IMG/VR virus record: IMGVR_UViG_3300048035_000179
Coordinates: 1-64,000 of that record
Direction: 5' to 3' (one strand)
Length of the DNA stretch: 64,000 bases
Source of the DNA: a virus
Made by a program: the position numbers and the translations under genes
Notes under the pieces: generated by a model
Told to the model about the DNA's origin: nothing
Database searches by the model: none
What the model saw: only the letters and a program-made list of their open reading frames with translations
Shown: one piece after another, positions 37,762-47,986 of the stretch
Layout of the letters: each line of letters opens with the position of its first letter
Position numbering within the stretch: the first letter of the stretch is position 1

Positions 37762-39003
37762 TTATGATGCAGCAGAAAGAACGTTTACTGTTATACTATC
37801 TGCTACTTGTCCTGATGCAAAAATTATCTTAACATTATTACTGTCTGTTAATTCTACTTCACAGTGAACTACTTTATTAGACTTATATGTTTGAACAATT
37901 ACGTTTGATGTACCCAAACCATGGTTAAAAGTAAAATCAGTGTCATTGTCTGCCGCAGGTCCTGTCCCGTTTGCTGCCTTATTTTTTACGGTATCTAATG
38001 CAATAGATACATTCCCAAGATCTGTCATTGTTCCAGAACCAGTAACATCTCCTGTTAGGGTTATTGTTGGATCTTTAGTCAGAACAAAGTCTAGATTTTT
38101 ATTTGTAGTATCATAAGTTACTGATAATCCAGTTTCCGTATTATTAGAAACCATACCTCCAACAATATCCTTAACACCATCATCTGATCTTAATTGATTA
38201 GTTAAAGCAATAGTACCATTTGCATTAGGAAGGTTGATTGTTCTGTCCGCTGTTGGATCTACAATAGATAGTGTAGTTTCATGTGCGTCTTGTGATGCAC
38301 CCTCAAACACAAAGGCGTTTTGAACATTAACCTGTGTTTGGTTAACCGTTACTGTTGATCCCTCTACATTAAGATTACCTTTAATTGTTACAGTATCAGT
38401 AGTAGCGTTACCTAAAGTTACGTTACCATCTACTGATAAGGCTCCTGCAACACTAACATCGTTACCAAAATCACCGTCTTGAGCAACAGTTAATGAGTCA
38501 GTAACATTAACATTTTGGAATTCTACATCATTTGATGTTCCTACCGCCTGACCAATAGCAACCTCACCATCAGTTACTGTAACACCAGTACCACCTGTAA
38601 TAGCAGCCTGAGCCAAAGCGTCAGTATATTGCGTGATAGTGGTAGCAATCTCACCATCAGTAATTGTAATACCTGTACCATTTGTAAAGTGTGCTCTTAC
38701 TTCTGCTGCACTTGGACCTGTATATGTAAATACACCTGTAGAACTGTCATAAGAAAAACTACCATCACCTCCTGCGTCAGATGCAGAAATCATTGCTCTT
38801 ACCTCAGATTCATCTAGTTCATCTTGTAGGTTTAACCATGAAGATCCATCGTAAAACTGAAACTTACTTAAGGTTGTGTTGAAGATAACATGACCTGCCG
38901 CAGCAGTCATTGCGTCTCTCTGTGTCGTAGTCTTATTGTCTAATTTTACGTTTTGTATCTCATTGTCGCTGAGATTAATGTGATGTAAATATTCTATTGC
39001 CAT
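37762..39003 (-). CDS. structural/fibre protein, 413 aa
   Basis: The N terminus (MAIEYLHHINLSDNEIQN, then HVIFNTTLSKFQFYDGSSW) is of the type that attaches fibres to the particle. Thr/Val/Asn-rich beta repeats follow (NVNVTDSLTVAQDGDFGNDV). The end, FNHGLGTSNVIVQTYKSN and onward, is the 'HxLGTsxVivQvy' knob domain seen at the tips of several phage fibres. The next gene ends in a related module. Confidence 0.7.
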   Translation of the reverse strand: MAIEYLHHINLSDNEIQNVKLDNKTTTQRDAMTAAAGHVIFNTTLSKFQFYDGSSWLNLQDELDESEVRAMISASDAGGDGSFSYDSSTGVFTYTGPSAAEVRAHFTNGTGITITDGEIATTITQYTDALAQAAITGGTGVTVTDGEVAIGQAVGTSNDVEFQNVNVTDSLTVAQDGDFGNDVSVAGALSVDGNVTLGNATTDTVTIKGNLNVEGSTVTVNQTQVNVQNAFVFEGASQDAHETTLSIVDPTADRTINLPNANGTIALTNQLRSDDGVKDIVGGMVSNNTETGLSVTYDTTNKNLDFVLTKDPTITLTGDVTGSGTMTDLGNVSIALDTVKNKAANGTGPAADNDTDFTFNHGLGTSNVIVQTYKSNKVVHCEVELTDSNNVKIIFASGQVADSITVNVLSAAS

Positions 39004-39009
39004 AATGCT

Positions 39010-40236
39010 TTAATTTAAATATACTTTACCTTTTGTGAGGGTTCTGAATGTGATTTTTATAACGTTCAAATTTACGTATTCTACAGCACCATACACAATA
39101 TTATCGTATTCATCAACGAGTGTGACTGATGGCTTCTTGTTTAAACTATGTGTTACATCCCATTGAGTGGTCGCTGTAGCAAATGTTTTTTCATATGTAG
39201 CAAAAGGATTATAAGTTGGAACATTCTCGATAGATGTCCATGTAACACTAATTCCTGTTGAGTAAATTTGTAGAGAAACATTAGTTAACTCATCTCCTGT
39301 ATGTTCTCTAGGAACATCATTTCTAAGGATGCCTAATATATCTCTTAAAATATCTGTATTGTCATCGTCTGATAAACCTGCATCAAGTCTTTTTACTAAA
39401 AGATCAAAACTAGTTATAACAAACTCATAATTTTTTGAGTACTTATCATATAAGGATTTATTATATCCGTCATATGTTTCTACTAAATTTCTTAAAGTAT
39501 TAAAATAAGATATCATCTCTAACTTTGTAGGAACCTTATGAACCTTTACAATATCTCTTCTTGAACTTTTTGATTTTACACTAAACCAACTAAATGAAGA
39601 ATGCTGATGTGTTAGGGTCACCTCTAAATCAACAGTATACTTACTGTCGTAAACCTTTGAAGATGTGTCTACTAAAGAAAACTCTCTAGCATCACTAGTG
39701 TTTTCTGTAGTGGTTTGATTATTTATTGCAGAACCACTTTTATTGTTTTGACCAATAAAAAGTCTACTTATACTACTTAAATTATAATTAGTTACATCAT
39801 AACTTGGAGTTGTATCTTTTACTTTAATAAGTGGAGTAAATTCATTTATATCTTGAAATGTTGTTAGTTCTATTTTCTTAAAATCATATGATATTGTTTT
39901 AGTGACAGTTACAGGATCGTCAGATCCTACGGTAAAAGAATATTCAACTCTATAAGAACCCTTGCTAACTCTTCCATCATTTGGAGATAAAGGCAAATTA
40001 TAATCTTCAAAAATTGGTAAACTACCAGAATCCCCTGTAATATCAGCAACACCTTCTGCTTGATGGTTTCTAACTATTCCATCTGGTCTAGTAATTTTTA
40101 AATATATTTTTATTCCTGATTGCGCTGAAGAATAAGTAGAGTTGTCTGTAACCTTCAACTTTGGAGTTGAGGTTAAATCAAATTGTATTGAAAAATCTAC
40201 AGATACATTACCAGTATCATTAGTGAATGTGCTCAT
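39010..40236 (-). CDS. structural protein with fibre-type C-terminal domain, 408 aa
   Basis: It has a beta-rich N terminus, a helical segment around 230-300 (TKLEMISYFNTLRNLVETYD), and a C-terminal VTHSLNKKPSVTLVDEYDN...GKVYLN module. That module recalls the tip domain of the neighbouring fibre gene. It is the first gene behind a strong terminator whose T-run ends about 10 nt before its start, so it depends on readthrough or a very short promoter region. A head fibre or tail appendage is likely; not identified further. Confidence 0.55.
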   Translation of the reverse strand: MSTFTNDTGNVSVDFSIQFDLTSTPKLKVTDNSTYSSAQSGIKIYLKITRPDGIVRNHQAEGVADITGDSGSLPIFEDYNLPLSPNDGRVSKGSYRVEYSFTVGSDDPVTVTKTISYDFKKIELTTFQDINEFTPLIKVKDTTPSYDVTNYNLSSISRLFIGQNNKSGSAINNQTTTENTSDAREFSLVDTSSKVYDSKYTVDLEVTLTHQHSSFSWFSVKSKSSRRDIVKVHKVPTKLEMISYFNTLRNLVETYDGYNKSLYDKYSKNYEFVITSFDLLVKRLDAGLSDDDNTDILRDILGILRNDVPREHTGDELTNVSLQIYSTGISVTWTSIENVPTYNPFATYEKTFATATTQWDVTHSLNKKPSVTLVDEYDNIVYGAVEYVNLNVIKITFRTLTKGKVYLN

Positions 40237-40245
40237 ATTTTAAGT

Positions 40246-40289
40246 AAAAAAAAAAGTCGACCTCAGTACTAATTTCCCTTGGTCGACTT
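40246..40289 (-). terminator. strong intrinsic terminator after the 273-aa gene
   Basis: A perfect 9-bp stem, AAGTCGACC (40254-40262) with GGTCGACTT (40281-40289), carries an 18-nt loop and, on the - strand, runs straight into ten T. It lies between genes of the same orientation, so it should lower expression of all fibre and tail genes relative to the capsid genes. Confidence 0.85.
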
Positions 40290-40309
40290 CAAAACAAACC
40301 AACAACAAA

Positions 40310-41131
40310 TTATTTAAGCAATTTTACGATTTCTTCGTAAACTAATTCCCCATTTTTGTTACTCAAAACAAAGTTGGTGAAGCCCTGTAAATAACTTGTT
40401 TTAGATGATCTTGGAACCTGCACTATTGTTTCTCCAGTTGAAACCCAAAGGAACGTGCTTGATGCCTTATCAAACCTAATTACTTTTTTATCAATTGCTT
40501 TTTTGCAATTTGCTTGAATAGATTTATTCTTATCCTTACTTAATGTGATAAATTGTTGAGGATCTTTTTCTGCCATGATCTCTAATTCATCTCTAAGAAT
40601 AGAAATATCTCTTTTTTCGTCTTTATTTAAAGCAGCGATAAACTCTCTTACTTCAGCAGCAGAAAGTTCAGCAGCAACATTCATTGCATCTCGCCTCATA
40701 GTTCTTTGTTTTCTAGAATCAGAAGCCTCTTTCTTAGGTTCTACTAATTTAAACAAAGGAACAATACTTGAGTCTCTATCTGGATTTGAAGCATTATAGT
40801 TCGACAACATAAGATATTGATATATCTCTCTGTCACCTGTTTTTGAACCTCTTACCGCTAATAATCCTTTTTCTTTTTTTGTAAATTGAATAGTGTTAAA
40901 TTGTGGTTTACCACCTACACCTAATGAAGCAATTGATGCTATATCAATATAATCATCAGATTCTTTATCATAGACCCTATCAATTTGAGGAATCATATGA
41001 ATCGAAGGCATAATTACTTTTCCTGGATTTTGAGGATCTTTTTTTACACCTAAATATTGAAAAACCTTTACCTCATTTCTTTTTAATTGAGGAGGGGTTT
41101 TAATGTTGTTGTATTCTTTAGTCTTTATCAT
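40310..41131 (-). CDS. unknown 273-aa protein next to the major capsid gene
   Basis: Lys-rich and soluble, with a helical centre (DAMNVAAELSAAEVREFIAA) and no recognised family. It is bracketed by terminators on both sides, as if its dose is set apart from capsid and fibres. Possible roles by position are a head decoration or head completion protein, but no motif supports either. Confidence 0.5.
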   Translation of the reverse strand: MIKTKEYNNIKTPPQLKRNEVKVFQYLGVKKDPQNPGKVIMPSIHMIPQIDRVYDKESDDYIDIASIASLGVGGKPQFNTIQFTKKEKGLLAVRGSKTGDREIYQYLMLSNYNASNPDRDSSIVPLFKLVEPKKEASDSRKQRTMRRDAMNVAAELSAAEVREFIAALNKDEKRDISILRDELEIMAEKDPQQFITLSKDKNKSIQANCKKAIDKKVIRFDKASSTFLWVSTGETIVQVPRSSKTSYLQGFTNFVLSNKNGELVYEEIVKLLK

Positions 41132-41145
41132 AATTGTTGGGTTTT

Positions 41146-41175
41146 AAAAAAAAGAGGGGAGGTTAGTCCCCTCTT
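41146..41175 (-). terminator. strong intrinsic terminator after the major capsid gene
   Basis: A perfect 9-bp stem, AAGAGGGGA (41152-41160) with TCCCCTCTT (41167-41175), has a 6-nt loop and is followed on the - strand by eight T. Placed 12 nt after the capsid stop and 15 nt before the next start, it should make the capsid transcript the most abundant late RNA. Confidence 0.88.
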
Positions 41176-41187
41176 AATTGATTAATA

Positions 41188-42501
41188 TTAGAATCCTGTT
41201 ACAAGTGCACAGTGTTCTTTTCCTAAAACTTCAAGACCCATAATAGCCTGGTAGTTTACGTCAAGAATTGCATCAGCACTTGTTGGAGTTGGAGCAAGTC
41301 CACCTGTCAAAGTTTCTCTGAAAGAGAAGTTGTTTCCATCTCCTTCTAAGTAACGTACTTGTAAGTAGTCTTGTGATCCACCGCCACCTGCTGTTTTAAC
41401 TTGTCCAGTTGGTACAAGGTAAATCTCACCAGATCCAGTTACTGTAGAACCTAGTTCATTGTGATCTAAAATAGATAATTGCTTTTTGTTCCAAGTTCTT
41501 CCGTATAGGCTAAACTTGTCAATTCCTAAGTCAATCTCTCTTCCGTCAACTGAGAATCTAGCACCTGTTAAAACAGTTCCAGATAATCCGTTTAAAGCAT
41601 TGTCAATAGCAATGTTAGCAGAAGTTCCTAACCACATCCAGTAGTCTTTTGGTGCTCTTGCTTTGTTTAAAGCAGCAGTCAAAGTAGACAATGTTGCAAG
41701 AACATCAGCACCATGATCATAAGGAGAACCAGAATTCAAGATACCACCAGACTTAAGTTCTTGCTTAAGACCGTTAGTAGTTTGTACTGCGTTTCCTCCA
41801 ATATTCATATCTCCAACAGTTGCACCTGCGTAGAAATCACCTGATCCTTTACCAAACATTAAAGCGTTAGAGATATCTCCTCTAAATCTTTGTAATGCTT
41901 CGTAAGTACCTTTGTACATGAAGTAAGGCTTACCTTTGTACTCAACAGTAATCTTAGATGCTTTAGCAACATCAGAGATTCTGTATTTGTTTTTAAAGAT
42001 CTGCACTCTGTTAGACTGCTTAGTAAGACCATACTTGATTGGGTCTGGAGATCCAGAACCTTCTCCTTGTGCATTAGAGAAAACAACAAACTTGTCTCCT
42101 GATGCATCGTAGTCAGTTGCAACACCTGCACCATCTACCGCTACAAAATCAACTTCATTTGAAGCAGAGATTGCAGTAATTAAGTATACTTCACCAGAAG
42201 CACCCATCATTAAGTCACCTACACGAGCATTTCCAATTGCAGAAGTTGCAATACCTGCTTGTTTTCCTGTACCTGAACCTGCTTCAGAGATAGTGATTGC
42301 GTTGTCTTTATACAATGCCTCGTTTACGAATGCATGGTATACTGGTTGGCTAGTAGGCTTTAATTTACCTAATGCCTGCATAACGTCAAGGAATCCTTCC
42401 TCTTCGTTTTGTACGTCTAAGACGCTTGATAAGATCTCTCTTCCTTGCACGAATGAGTGCTGTAGGAATGATAAAGAACTTATATAACTAGAATTTTCCA
42501 T
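41188..42501 (-). CDS. major capsid protein (HK97-fold candidate)
   Basis: 437 residues. The order terminase, portal, Glu-rich scaffold-like protein, then this gene is the standard head module. The leader is the strongest A-rich leader in the window (poly-A/T directly before ATG) and a strong terminator follows, both expected for the most abundant virion protein. Segments such as HSFVQGREILSSVLD (N arm) and MWLGTSANIAIDNALNGLSG (spine-like helix), with Gly/Ala-rich beta structure, fit the fold. No delta-domain protease is visible nearby. Confidence 0.8.
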   Translation of the reverse strand: MENSSYISSLSFLQHSFVQGREILSSVLDVQNEEEGFLDVMQALGKLKPTSQPVYHAFVNEALYKDNAITISEAGSGTGKQAGIATSAIGNARVGDLMMGASGEVYLITAISASNEVDFVAVDGAGVATDYDASGDKFVVFSNAQGEGSGSPDPIKYGLTKQSNRVQIFKNKYRISDVAKASKITVEYKGKPYFMYKGTYEALQRFRGDISNALMFGKGSGDFYAGATVGDMNIGGNAVQTTNGLKQELKSGGILNSGSPYDHGADVLATLSTLTAALNKARAPKDYWMWLGTSANIAIDNALNGLSGTVLTGARFSVDGREIDLGIDKFSLYGRTWNKKQLSILDHNELGSTVTGSGEIYLVPTGQVKTAGGGGSQDYLQVRYLEGDGNNFSFRETLTGGLAPTPTSADAILDVNYQAIMGLEVLGKEHCALVTGF

Positions 42502-42523
42502 TTTTTTTAATTTTTAATTTTAT

Positions 42524-43696
42524 TTAACGAATGATTTTAACATCTGAGTCCCCTCTACTCAGAGCACCAATTAATCCCTCTATAGGGTTAGAAGGTGTTT
42601 TATATTCCTTAGAACTTTTCATAGGCTTTTCAGTATTCTTCATATTAGATACGAGTTTTTCCTGACCCATTTCTTGTCCATGAGCAATAAGGGATGAATC
42701 GTAAACATCAGGGTTTGTTGCGTAAGCCAAAACTTTATACCATTTTTCAAAATCGATATTCTCGTTTTCGTCTTTAAATAAAGAAAAGAACTTGTTATTA
42801 TCTACAGTCATATCCTGTAAATCTTGTGGGTTCTCTACCTCATAAGTAAACTTACTACCTCCATACTCAACTGAAATACTTTTGTTCTCCAACATATTTT
42901 TAGTTACAGCATGATTTGAGACAGTTTCTGTCCACTGTTCAATGATTTTGTCTTGACTTTCAGTTTCTTGCCCTTCAGTTTTAGGAGGTTGTGTGAATTT
43001 ATTTTGTTCGTCAACAAAATCTTTTCTTAGTTTTTGTGCTTCTGCTTTCAGAAGTTCCTTACCAAGTTCCACCTCATCCTCATCGAATTTATCCTCATCT
43101 AATGTATACTTGTCAATAACATCTCTTTGAAACAATCTTTCAATGTTTCTTTCAGATAATGTAGGATTAGACTTAATTAAGTTACGTCTCATAACTTGTT
43201 CGTCTGACATTTCCTCATAATTGACAGATGTAGCCTCTAGATAAGGCGTTAAGTTTCCGTTTGCATGATAATATTCGACTGCATTTTTAATGAAGTCATC
43301 TTTAAATTGAGTTTCTGACGAATCTCTCATTCGCTTGTACTCTTCAAAAAATTCTTCTAATGTATTGGCTTTACCATCACTCAAGTCTTTAGAAATATTA
43401 TCTAATTCTTGAAATAATTCTTCTGGCTTACCAATATTTTCATCAGATTCAACTTGCTCTTCTTCTGAAACTTGTTCAGCAGGTTGATCTTCAGTTTCTT
43501 CAGAAACAGTTTCTTTTACCTCTGTTTCATCTTCGGAGGTATCTTCTACCCCTGTTTCTTTTGCTAAATCATCAGCAGCCTCTTTTAACGCTTCGTTTGG
43601 TTGTTCTTCTTCTTGTGGAGTTTCCACAGGTTGAGCCTCACCATTTTCGTCAATGACTTTGACTTCTGATAGATCAAAATTTTCTTCTAATGCCAT
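42524..43696 (-). CDS. scaffold-like capsid assembly protein, 390 aa
   Basis: The first ~110 residues are extremely acidic (Glu/Asp with Val/Thr, e.g. ETEVKETVSEETEDQPAEQV). The rest is charged helix with coiled-coil character. Acidic helical proteins between portal and capsid genes are typically scaffolds that guide head assembly. It lies 22 nt upstream of the capsid gene. It could also be an internal head protein. Confidence 0.65.
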   Translation of the reverse strand: MALEENFDLSEVKVIDENGEAQPVETPQEEEQPNEALKEAADDLAKETGVEDTSEDETEVKETVSEETEDQPAEQVSEEEQVESDENIGKPEELFQELDNISKDLSDGKANTLEEFFEEYKRMRDSSETQFKDDFIKNAVEYYHANGNLTPYLEATSVNYEEMSDEQVMRRNLIKSNPTLSERNIERLFQRDVIDKYTLDEDKFDEDEVELGKELLKAEAQKLRKDFVDEQNKFTQPPKTEGQETESQDKIIEQWTETVSNHAVTKNMLENKSISVEYGGSKFTYEVENPQDLQDMTVDNNKFFSLFKDENENIDFEKWYKVLAYATNPDVYDSSLIAHGQEMGQEKLVSNMKNTEKPMKSSKEYKTPSNPIEGLIGALSRGDSDVKIIR

Positions 43697-43727
43697 AATT
43701 TTATAATTTGTTGTTTATGTTTAATTA

Positions 43728-46004
43728 CTATGAGTTATCCTCTATAACCTTCATACCTAACTCTTTAGTTGGCAAATTATCCATTGCATTTCTTTCTAAG
43801 TTAGATGCTTGTCTTATTTCTTCTATTTGTAACTCGTATTTATATTTTTCATCTTGCAGTTTTAAATCTAGTTCTAGTTTTAATTTTTCCATTTCCATTT
43901 TCATCTGCATTTCCATCTGCAAAGTTTGTTGCTTTGCTTGTTCTGCCGCTTGAGCAGATTGCATTTGAATTTCACCGTTCATTTGTTGCTGTCTAATAGC
44001 CTTGGCTTCCGCTTCTTCTCGCTTCTTTTTAATTCTATAAGCCAACACCTGCTGCGCTTGTTTTAAATTCTTTATTTGCTCTATAAATACAGCATCTTCA
44101 AAATCAACCTGACCCTGTGCTACAGAACCCTGTAATATTTGCATTAATCTTTGTTTTTGCTCCTCTGTAGGTCTATCCTCAATTTTTACACCAAACTCAT
44201 GCTTAGAAACAGTTGGAGACATTTCAAAAAACTTCATAGAGTTTTCTCCTAAAGATCTTACATAACCTTTAATTGGATTCCTTTTTATTGAGTCTTGTAA
44301 TCTTACAACACAAGCACTTGCAAGTTTCTCTAACAAGTATCTTTCTCCTTGCTCTATATGCGCTAAAGCATTATTAGTTGCTTGGGCTGCTAATTTAGCA
44401 GTCGTTGTTAATGATCTGGCGTCTGGAGTTGAACCGTCTGTAAATTCATTTAACCCTGTGATCTGACGAATCATCTCAATATTATTTTGAATAACCTGAT
44501 AGTATGTCATTGCATCCCTACCTAAACCATTTTCCAATTCTTCAATAGGTCTATAGTTAGTTGGTTTACCTCCAATATCATTACGTCTATAAACTAATGT
44601 ACCTGTCTTATTAAACAGATCAATTACATCCATAGGTTTCATTTGCTGACCACCTGAACCTAAAGGAATATCCTCTAAGGCTCCTAATTCTATCATAATA
44701 CCTTTTGGTCTAGCCTGATTAATTGTATTTTGAAGTCTATACCATGAAATTTGAATTTGATCAGCAATTGGAATTAATTGCTCCATAATACCTAAAGGTT
44801 TCATGTTGTGAAAATCTGGAGCGAACAAATGATAGGAAAGGTCTGTATCCATTAAGTTAGACTTAACCCTTTTCATATTAGTACATAAACCGTAATTAAA
44901 ACAATAATCTGAGTCTACAATCCAAGAAATCTTATAAACGGTTTTATAGGCTGATCTAATAAATTTATTTTTACGCTTATTTACACTGTTATATCCTGCT
45001 CTTCCAAATCTTTTATTACCTCTTCGGTCAACTCTTGACTCATAGACCATTTCGTCTACACTAAAGAACTCTAAATCTAAAACAAGTATTTTCCTATCGT
45101 CATAATGCTTATAGTATTTTTTATTTGATGGGAACATTTTAGTATCTCCCTGTCTCCCTGAAAACCTTTCAGCAATATCTTGATATTCTTTTTCTGTAAA
45201 CTGATTACCTGCTCTTTGTTTTAAATCTGATATTGACATTTCAGTAATCTCTCCAACATGAATTTTATCACTAAAATCTCTTTTATTACAATGAGATATC
45301 AAAAGTTTAGATGGATTTACAACTCTGGTTTTAACAGCACCATTACTGTCGATATATTCTTTATATCCTGCAACACCAAAATCAAAAAGATATTCCATTA
45401 TCTGCTTTCGCTTTTCATCCATGTCATTAGTATGAAAAACAAGTTCAATACCTTGTTCCATTTCTATTGCTGCATTGTGCTTAAAAGTATATGCCATATG
45501 CATATTTAACTCCTCATCATTTTCTGGTTCTCCAGGCTGTTTTTTTAGAGGGCTAAATTCTTCTATTCCAGGAATTTGTTTTGCAGCAGCATTTCTTAAG
45601 TCCATCTTCGCTTTAGTCTTCTTATAGTAATCTTCTATTTGAGACTGTGCTAAACTATCTATCGGAGTTACAGTTATGTTATATTCTGTCTTGTTTAGTT
45701 TACCTAAAGCAATTCTTCTAAATTTTGGAACTATAGGTAGAACTGACCAATCAATTGCAAACCAACTTTCATTGTCTGCATCGTCTACATTTAATAAACT
45801 TTTATATTTATTAATTGACTGATTACCTTGTGCATAATCTTTAACTTTAGAATATGAACCCCTGTTGTTATGAAATGACTGTGTACTATGTGTAGTATAG
45901 TCAGACCATGCTGCTTTTGCGTAAGATAAACACCAGTCCTTACCCTTTTCTCTTGGATCAATGGTATGGCTTGGGTAGTTTTCCTTGCTTTTATGTTTTA
46001 TCAT
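43728..46004 (-). CDS. portal protein, 758 aa
   Basis: It directly follows the large terminase (4-nt overlap) and is of the size of portals in large podoviruses. YHLFAPDFHNMKPLGIMEQL followed by the helical PIADQIQISWYRLQNTINQA has the look of the portal stem and clip. The last ~130 residues form a long Gln/Glu/Lys/Met coiled coil (AKQQTLQMEMQMKMEMEKLK), like the barrel extension of podovirus portals. It forms the dodecameric DNA gate. Confidence 0.8.
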   Translation of the reverse strand: MIKHKSKENYPSHTIDPREKGKDWCLSYAKAAWSDYTTHSTQSFHNNRGSYSKVKDYAQGNQSINKYKSLLNVDDADNESWFAIDWSVLPIVPKFRRIALGKLNKTEYNITVTPIDSLAQSQIEDYYKKTKAKMDLRNAAAKQIPGIEEFSPLKKQPGEPENDEELNMHMAYTFKHNAAIEMEQGIELVFHTNDMDEKRKQIMEYLFDFGVAGYKEYIDSNGAVKTRVVNPSKLLISHCNKRDFSDKIHVGEITEMSISDLKQRAGNQFTEKEYQDIAERFSGRQGDTKMFPSNKKYYKHYDDRKILVLDLEFFSVDEMVYESRVDRRGNKRFGRAGYNSVNKRKNKFIRSAYKTVYKISWIVDSDYCFNYGLCTNMKRVKSNLMDTDLSYHLFAPDFHNMKPLGIMEQLIPIADQIQISWYRLQNTINQARPKGIMIELGALEDIPLGSGGQQMKPMDVIDLFNKTGTLVYRRNDIGGKPTNYRPIEELENGLGRDAMTYYQVIQNNIEMIRQITGLNEFTDGSTPDARSLTTTAKLAAQATNNALAHIEQGERYLLEKLASACVVRLQDSIKRNPIKGYVRSLGENSMKFFEMSPTVSKHEFGVKIEDRPTEEQKQRLMQILQGSVAQGQVDFEDAVFIEQIKNLKQAQQVLAYRIKKKREEAEAKAIRQQQMNGEIQMQSAQAAEQAKQQTLQMEMQMKMEMEKLKLELDLKLQDEKYKYELQIEEIRQASNLERNAMDNLPTKELGMKVIEDNS

Positions 46005-47986
46005 CCTACCTTATGTCTTTTAAAAAATGTCTTTGCCTCGACAAAATTACCTTTTGCTATTTGATTCTTATATAAAATATACTTGTCTGCAATTAGTGTG
46101 TATCCTGCTGCCATAGCGGCATCAAACTTTGTTGTCTTACTTATATCAAACTCTAACCAATCTTTTAGCAGTTTTACAAAACACACATTATTTATATAGT
46201 TTTCAATATACTCCTCGGTCACCTCCGCTATTTGCTGATGAGTTTTAACTGATCCACTTAACCCTGGCTTTGAACTGCCAGGTAAATACATAAGAAAAGC
46301 AGCGTAACCCCTATCTTCAAAATAATTTTTTATACCAATTTTATTATCCTCAAACAAAAGTTCACATGAATAATAATGACAGCACTTCAAAACATCTTCA
46401 TAAAATTGTCTTGCAGTACTTGGTCGGTAAATATATTCAACTATAAATGAACTGTTATAAAAATTTGATACTGAGTTGTGTTTCTTGTAAACATAGAATG
46501 CACCATCAGACCTTCTGCCATCTACAGTAGAGTCATGATCGTATGGGTCACATCCCATAACAAACTCTCCTTTTCTTGTTGGAAGATAATTTTGACCTCT
46601 TTTAATTACATTATTTGCATCTTTAAAATCCTCAAACAAGTAAGAAACTTTAAATCTACCGTTACTCATTGGTTTAAATTCAACATACCCAGTTTCTTTA
46701 TCACCAACCCATTCAAAATTTCCTACTGTATAAAGATTTTCACTCCAAGATATCTGATCTATTCTATCATTTAATTTCATTGCATTATAGAGAGATCTTT
46801 CACCATCTATACGAAAAGCCTCTTCAATAGTGAACGGATTCCTGCGTATAATGCTCGACAAAGCACGATCATCGTTAATAAGATTTGCACGTTCAGCCAA
46901 ATAATATTCCTTAGCCCTAACTTCATCAGCATAACCATACTTGTCAAAGTAAAGGGTTTTATAAGAAGGTGTAAAAAATCGAAATAATCCACTGGCAGTC
47001 CTACCAGAACTATTTCTATCTTCCTGTGAACTATTGTCCCAAAGTCTTTTAAACGACTCACCACCTGATTCCATTTCCTCGACAGTGGTTGTATAAAGTA
47101 ATTTTCCAATATATTCGCCATCCAGTTCCGAACAGAAACGAACAACGTTGTGCCTTTCCCAGACATCCACTTCCATAGTTTTTCCAACCTCGTCACCAAG
47201 GTATCTGTGTAATTTTGTTCCATCATATGCATATTTATCTGAACTCTTCCAGTCTATTTGTGATTCGAGTTCGGGTTTACCTAAATCTTCGAGCGACTTT
47301 CGCCCACGTTTAGTTGTTCTATAAAATCTTAATTCTGAGGTAGGGGTGACCCCTTTAGACTGATCGTATACAGGTCTAAAGAAATCTGGTAGTTTTTTAA
47401 AAGGTGCTATAATACTTTTTTGGAATACATTATTCTTTGCATCCATAGCGGTTTTAGATTGTATACCTCCGTTTTTATTTTTAGACCTAGATATTAAATC
47501 AAACATAAAAACACCTGCCCTAACAGTTTTACCCTGCCTACGTTTTGTTAACTCTATCATGCCTAGACAATTAGGGTTTTCTACACAGGCTTGTAAAAAA
47601 TAAAAATATTCTTGGTCTACCTTTCTAAAACTTGGATAACCAACATCTATCTTCCACCAGTTTAAGAACAAGTAATGCATTCCAGTTATGTATTCTGCTT
47701 TACCATTATTCATAAACCAGACACCATTTAGTCTTCTATCCCATTCCTGAGACCTAAAGTTTTCTAACTCTACATCAAAATAATCTTTATCTTCTGCTTG
47801 TCTTGCTAACTCTTCTGTTCTCTTATAGTTATAACCTTCAGGGAGTGTAGTCCTAATCCAGACTTGATCTGCCTTTTTAGAAGAACTAGTAATCATGGGT
47901 CTTTTTTCTATTTCCTGAGAAATTACATTATAGACCTTTCCTTTAGGCGGAAGAGTAAATTCAACTCCTTGAATGTTTACTGTCAT
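46001..47986 (-). CDS. terL: terminase large subunit (TerL)
   Basis: 661 residues. The ATPase half has a Walker-A-like TKRRQGKT around 147-154 and the Walker B pair D265/E266 (YLGDEVGK). The C-terminal RNase-H-like nuclease begins with D in VMGCDPYDHD, followed by RSDGAFYVY, and has LFEDNKIGIKNYFED and DISKTTKFDAAMAAGYTLIAD. It pumps DNA into the head and cuts it. It overlaps the portal gene and the upstream candidate small subunit by 4 nt each. Confidence 0.92.
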   Translation of the reverse strand: MTVNIQGVEFTLPPKGKVYNVISQEIEKRPMITSSSKKADQVWIRTTLPEGYNYKRTEELARQAEDKDYFDVELENFRSQEWDRRLNGVWFMNNGKAEYITGMHYLFLNWWKIDVGYPSFRKVDQEYFYFLQACVENPNCLGMIELTKRRQGKTVRAGVFMFDLISRSKNKNGGIQSKTAMDAKNNVFQKSIIAPFKKLPDFFRPVYDQSKGVTPTSELRFYRTTKRGRKSLEDLGKPELESQIDWKSSDKYAYDGTKLHRYLGDEVGKTMEVDVWERHNVVRFCSELDGEYIGKLLYTTTVEEMESGGESFKRLWDNSSQEDRNSSGRTASGLFRFFTPSYKTLYFDKYGYADEVRAKEYYLAERANLINDDRALSSIIRRNPFTIEEAFRIDGERSLYNAMKLNDRIDQISWSENLYTVGNFEWVGDKETGYVEFKPMSNGRFKVSYLFEDFKDANNVIKRGQNYLPTRKGEFVMGCDPYDHDSTVDGRRSDGAFYVYKKHNSVSNFYNSSFIVEYIYRPSTARQFYEDVLKCCHYYSCELLFEDNKIGIKNYFEDRGYAAFLMYLPGSSKPGLSGSVKTHQQIAEVTEEYIENYINNVCFVKLLKDWLEFDISKTTKFDAAMAAGYTLIADKYILYKNQIAKGNFVEAKTFFKRHKVG

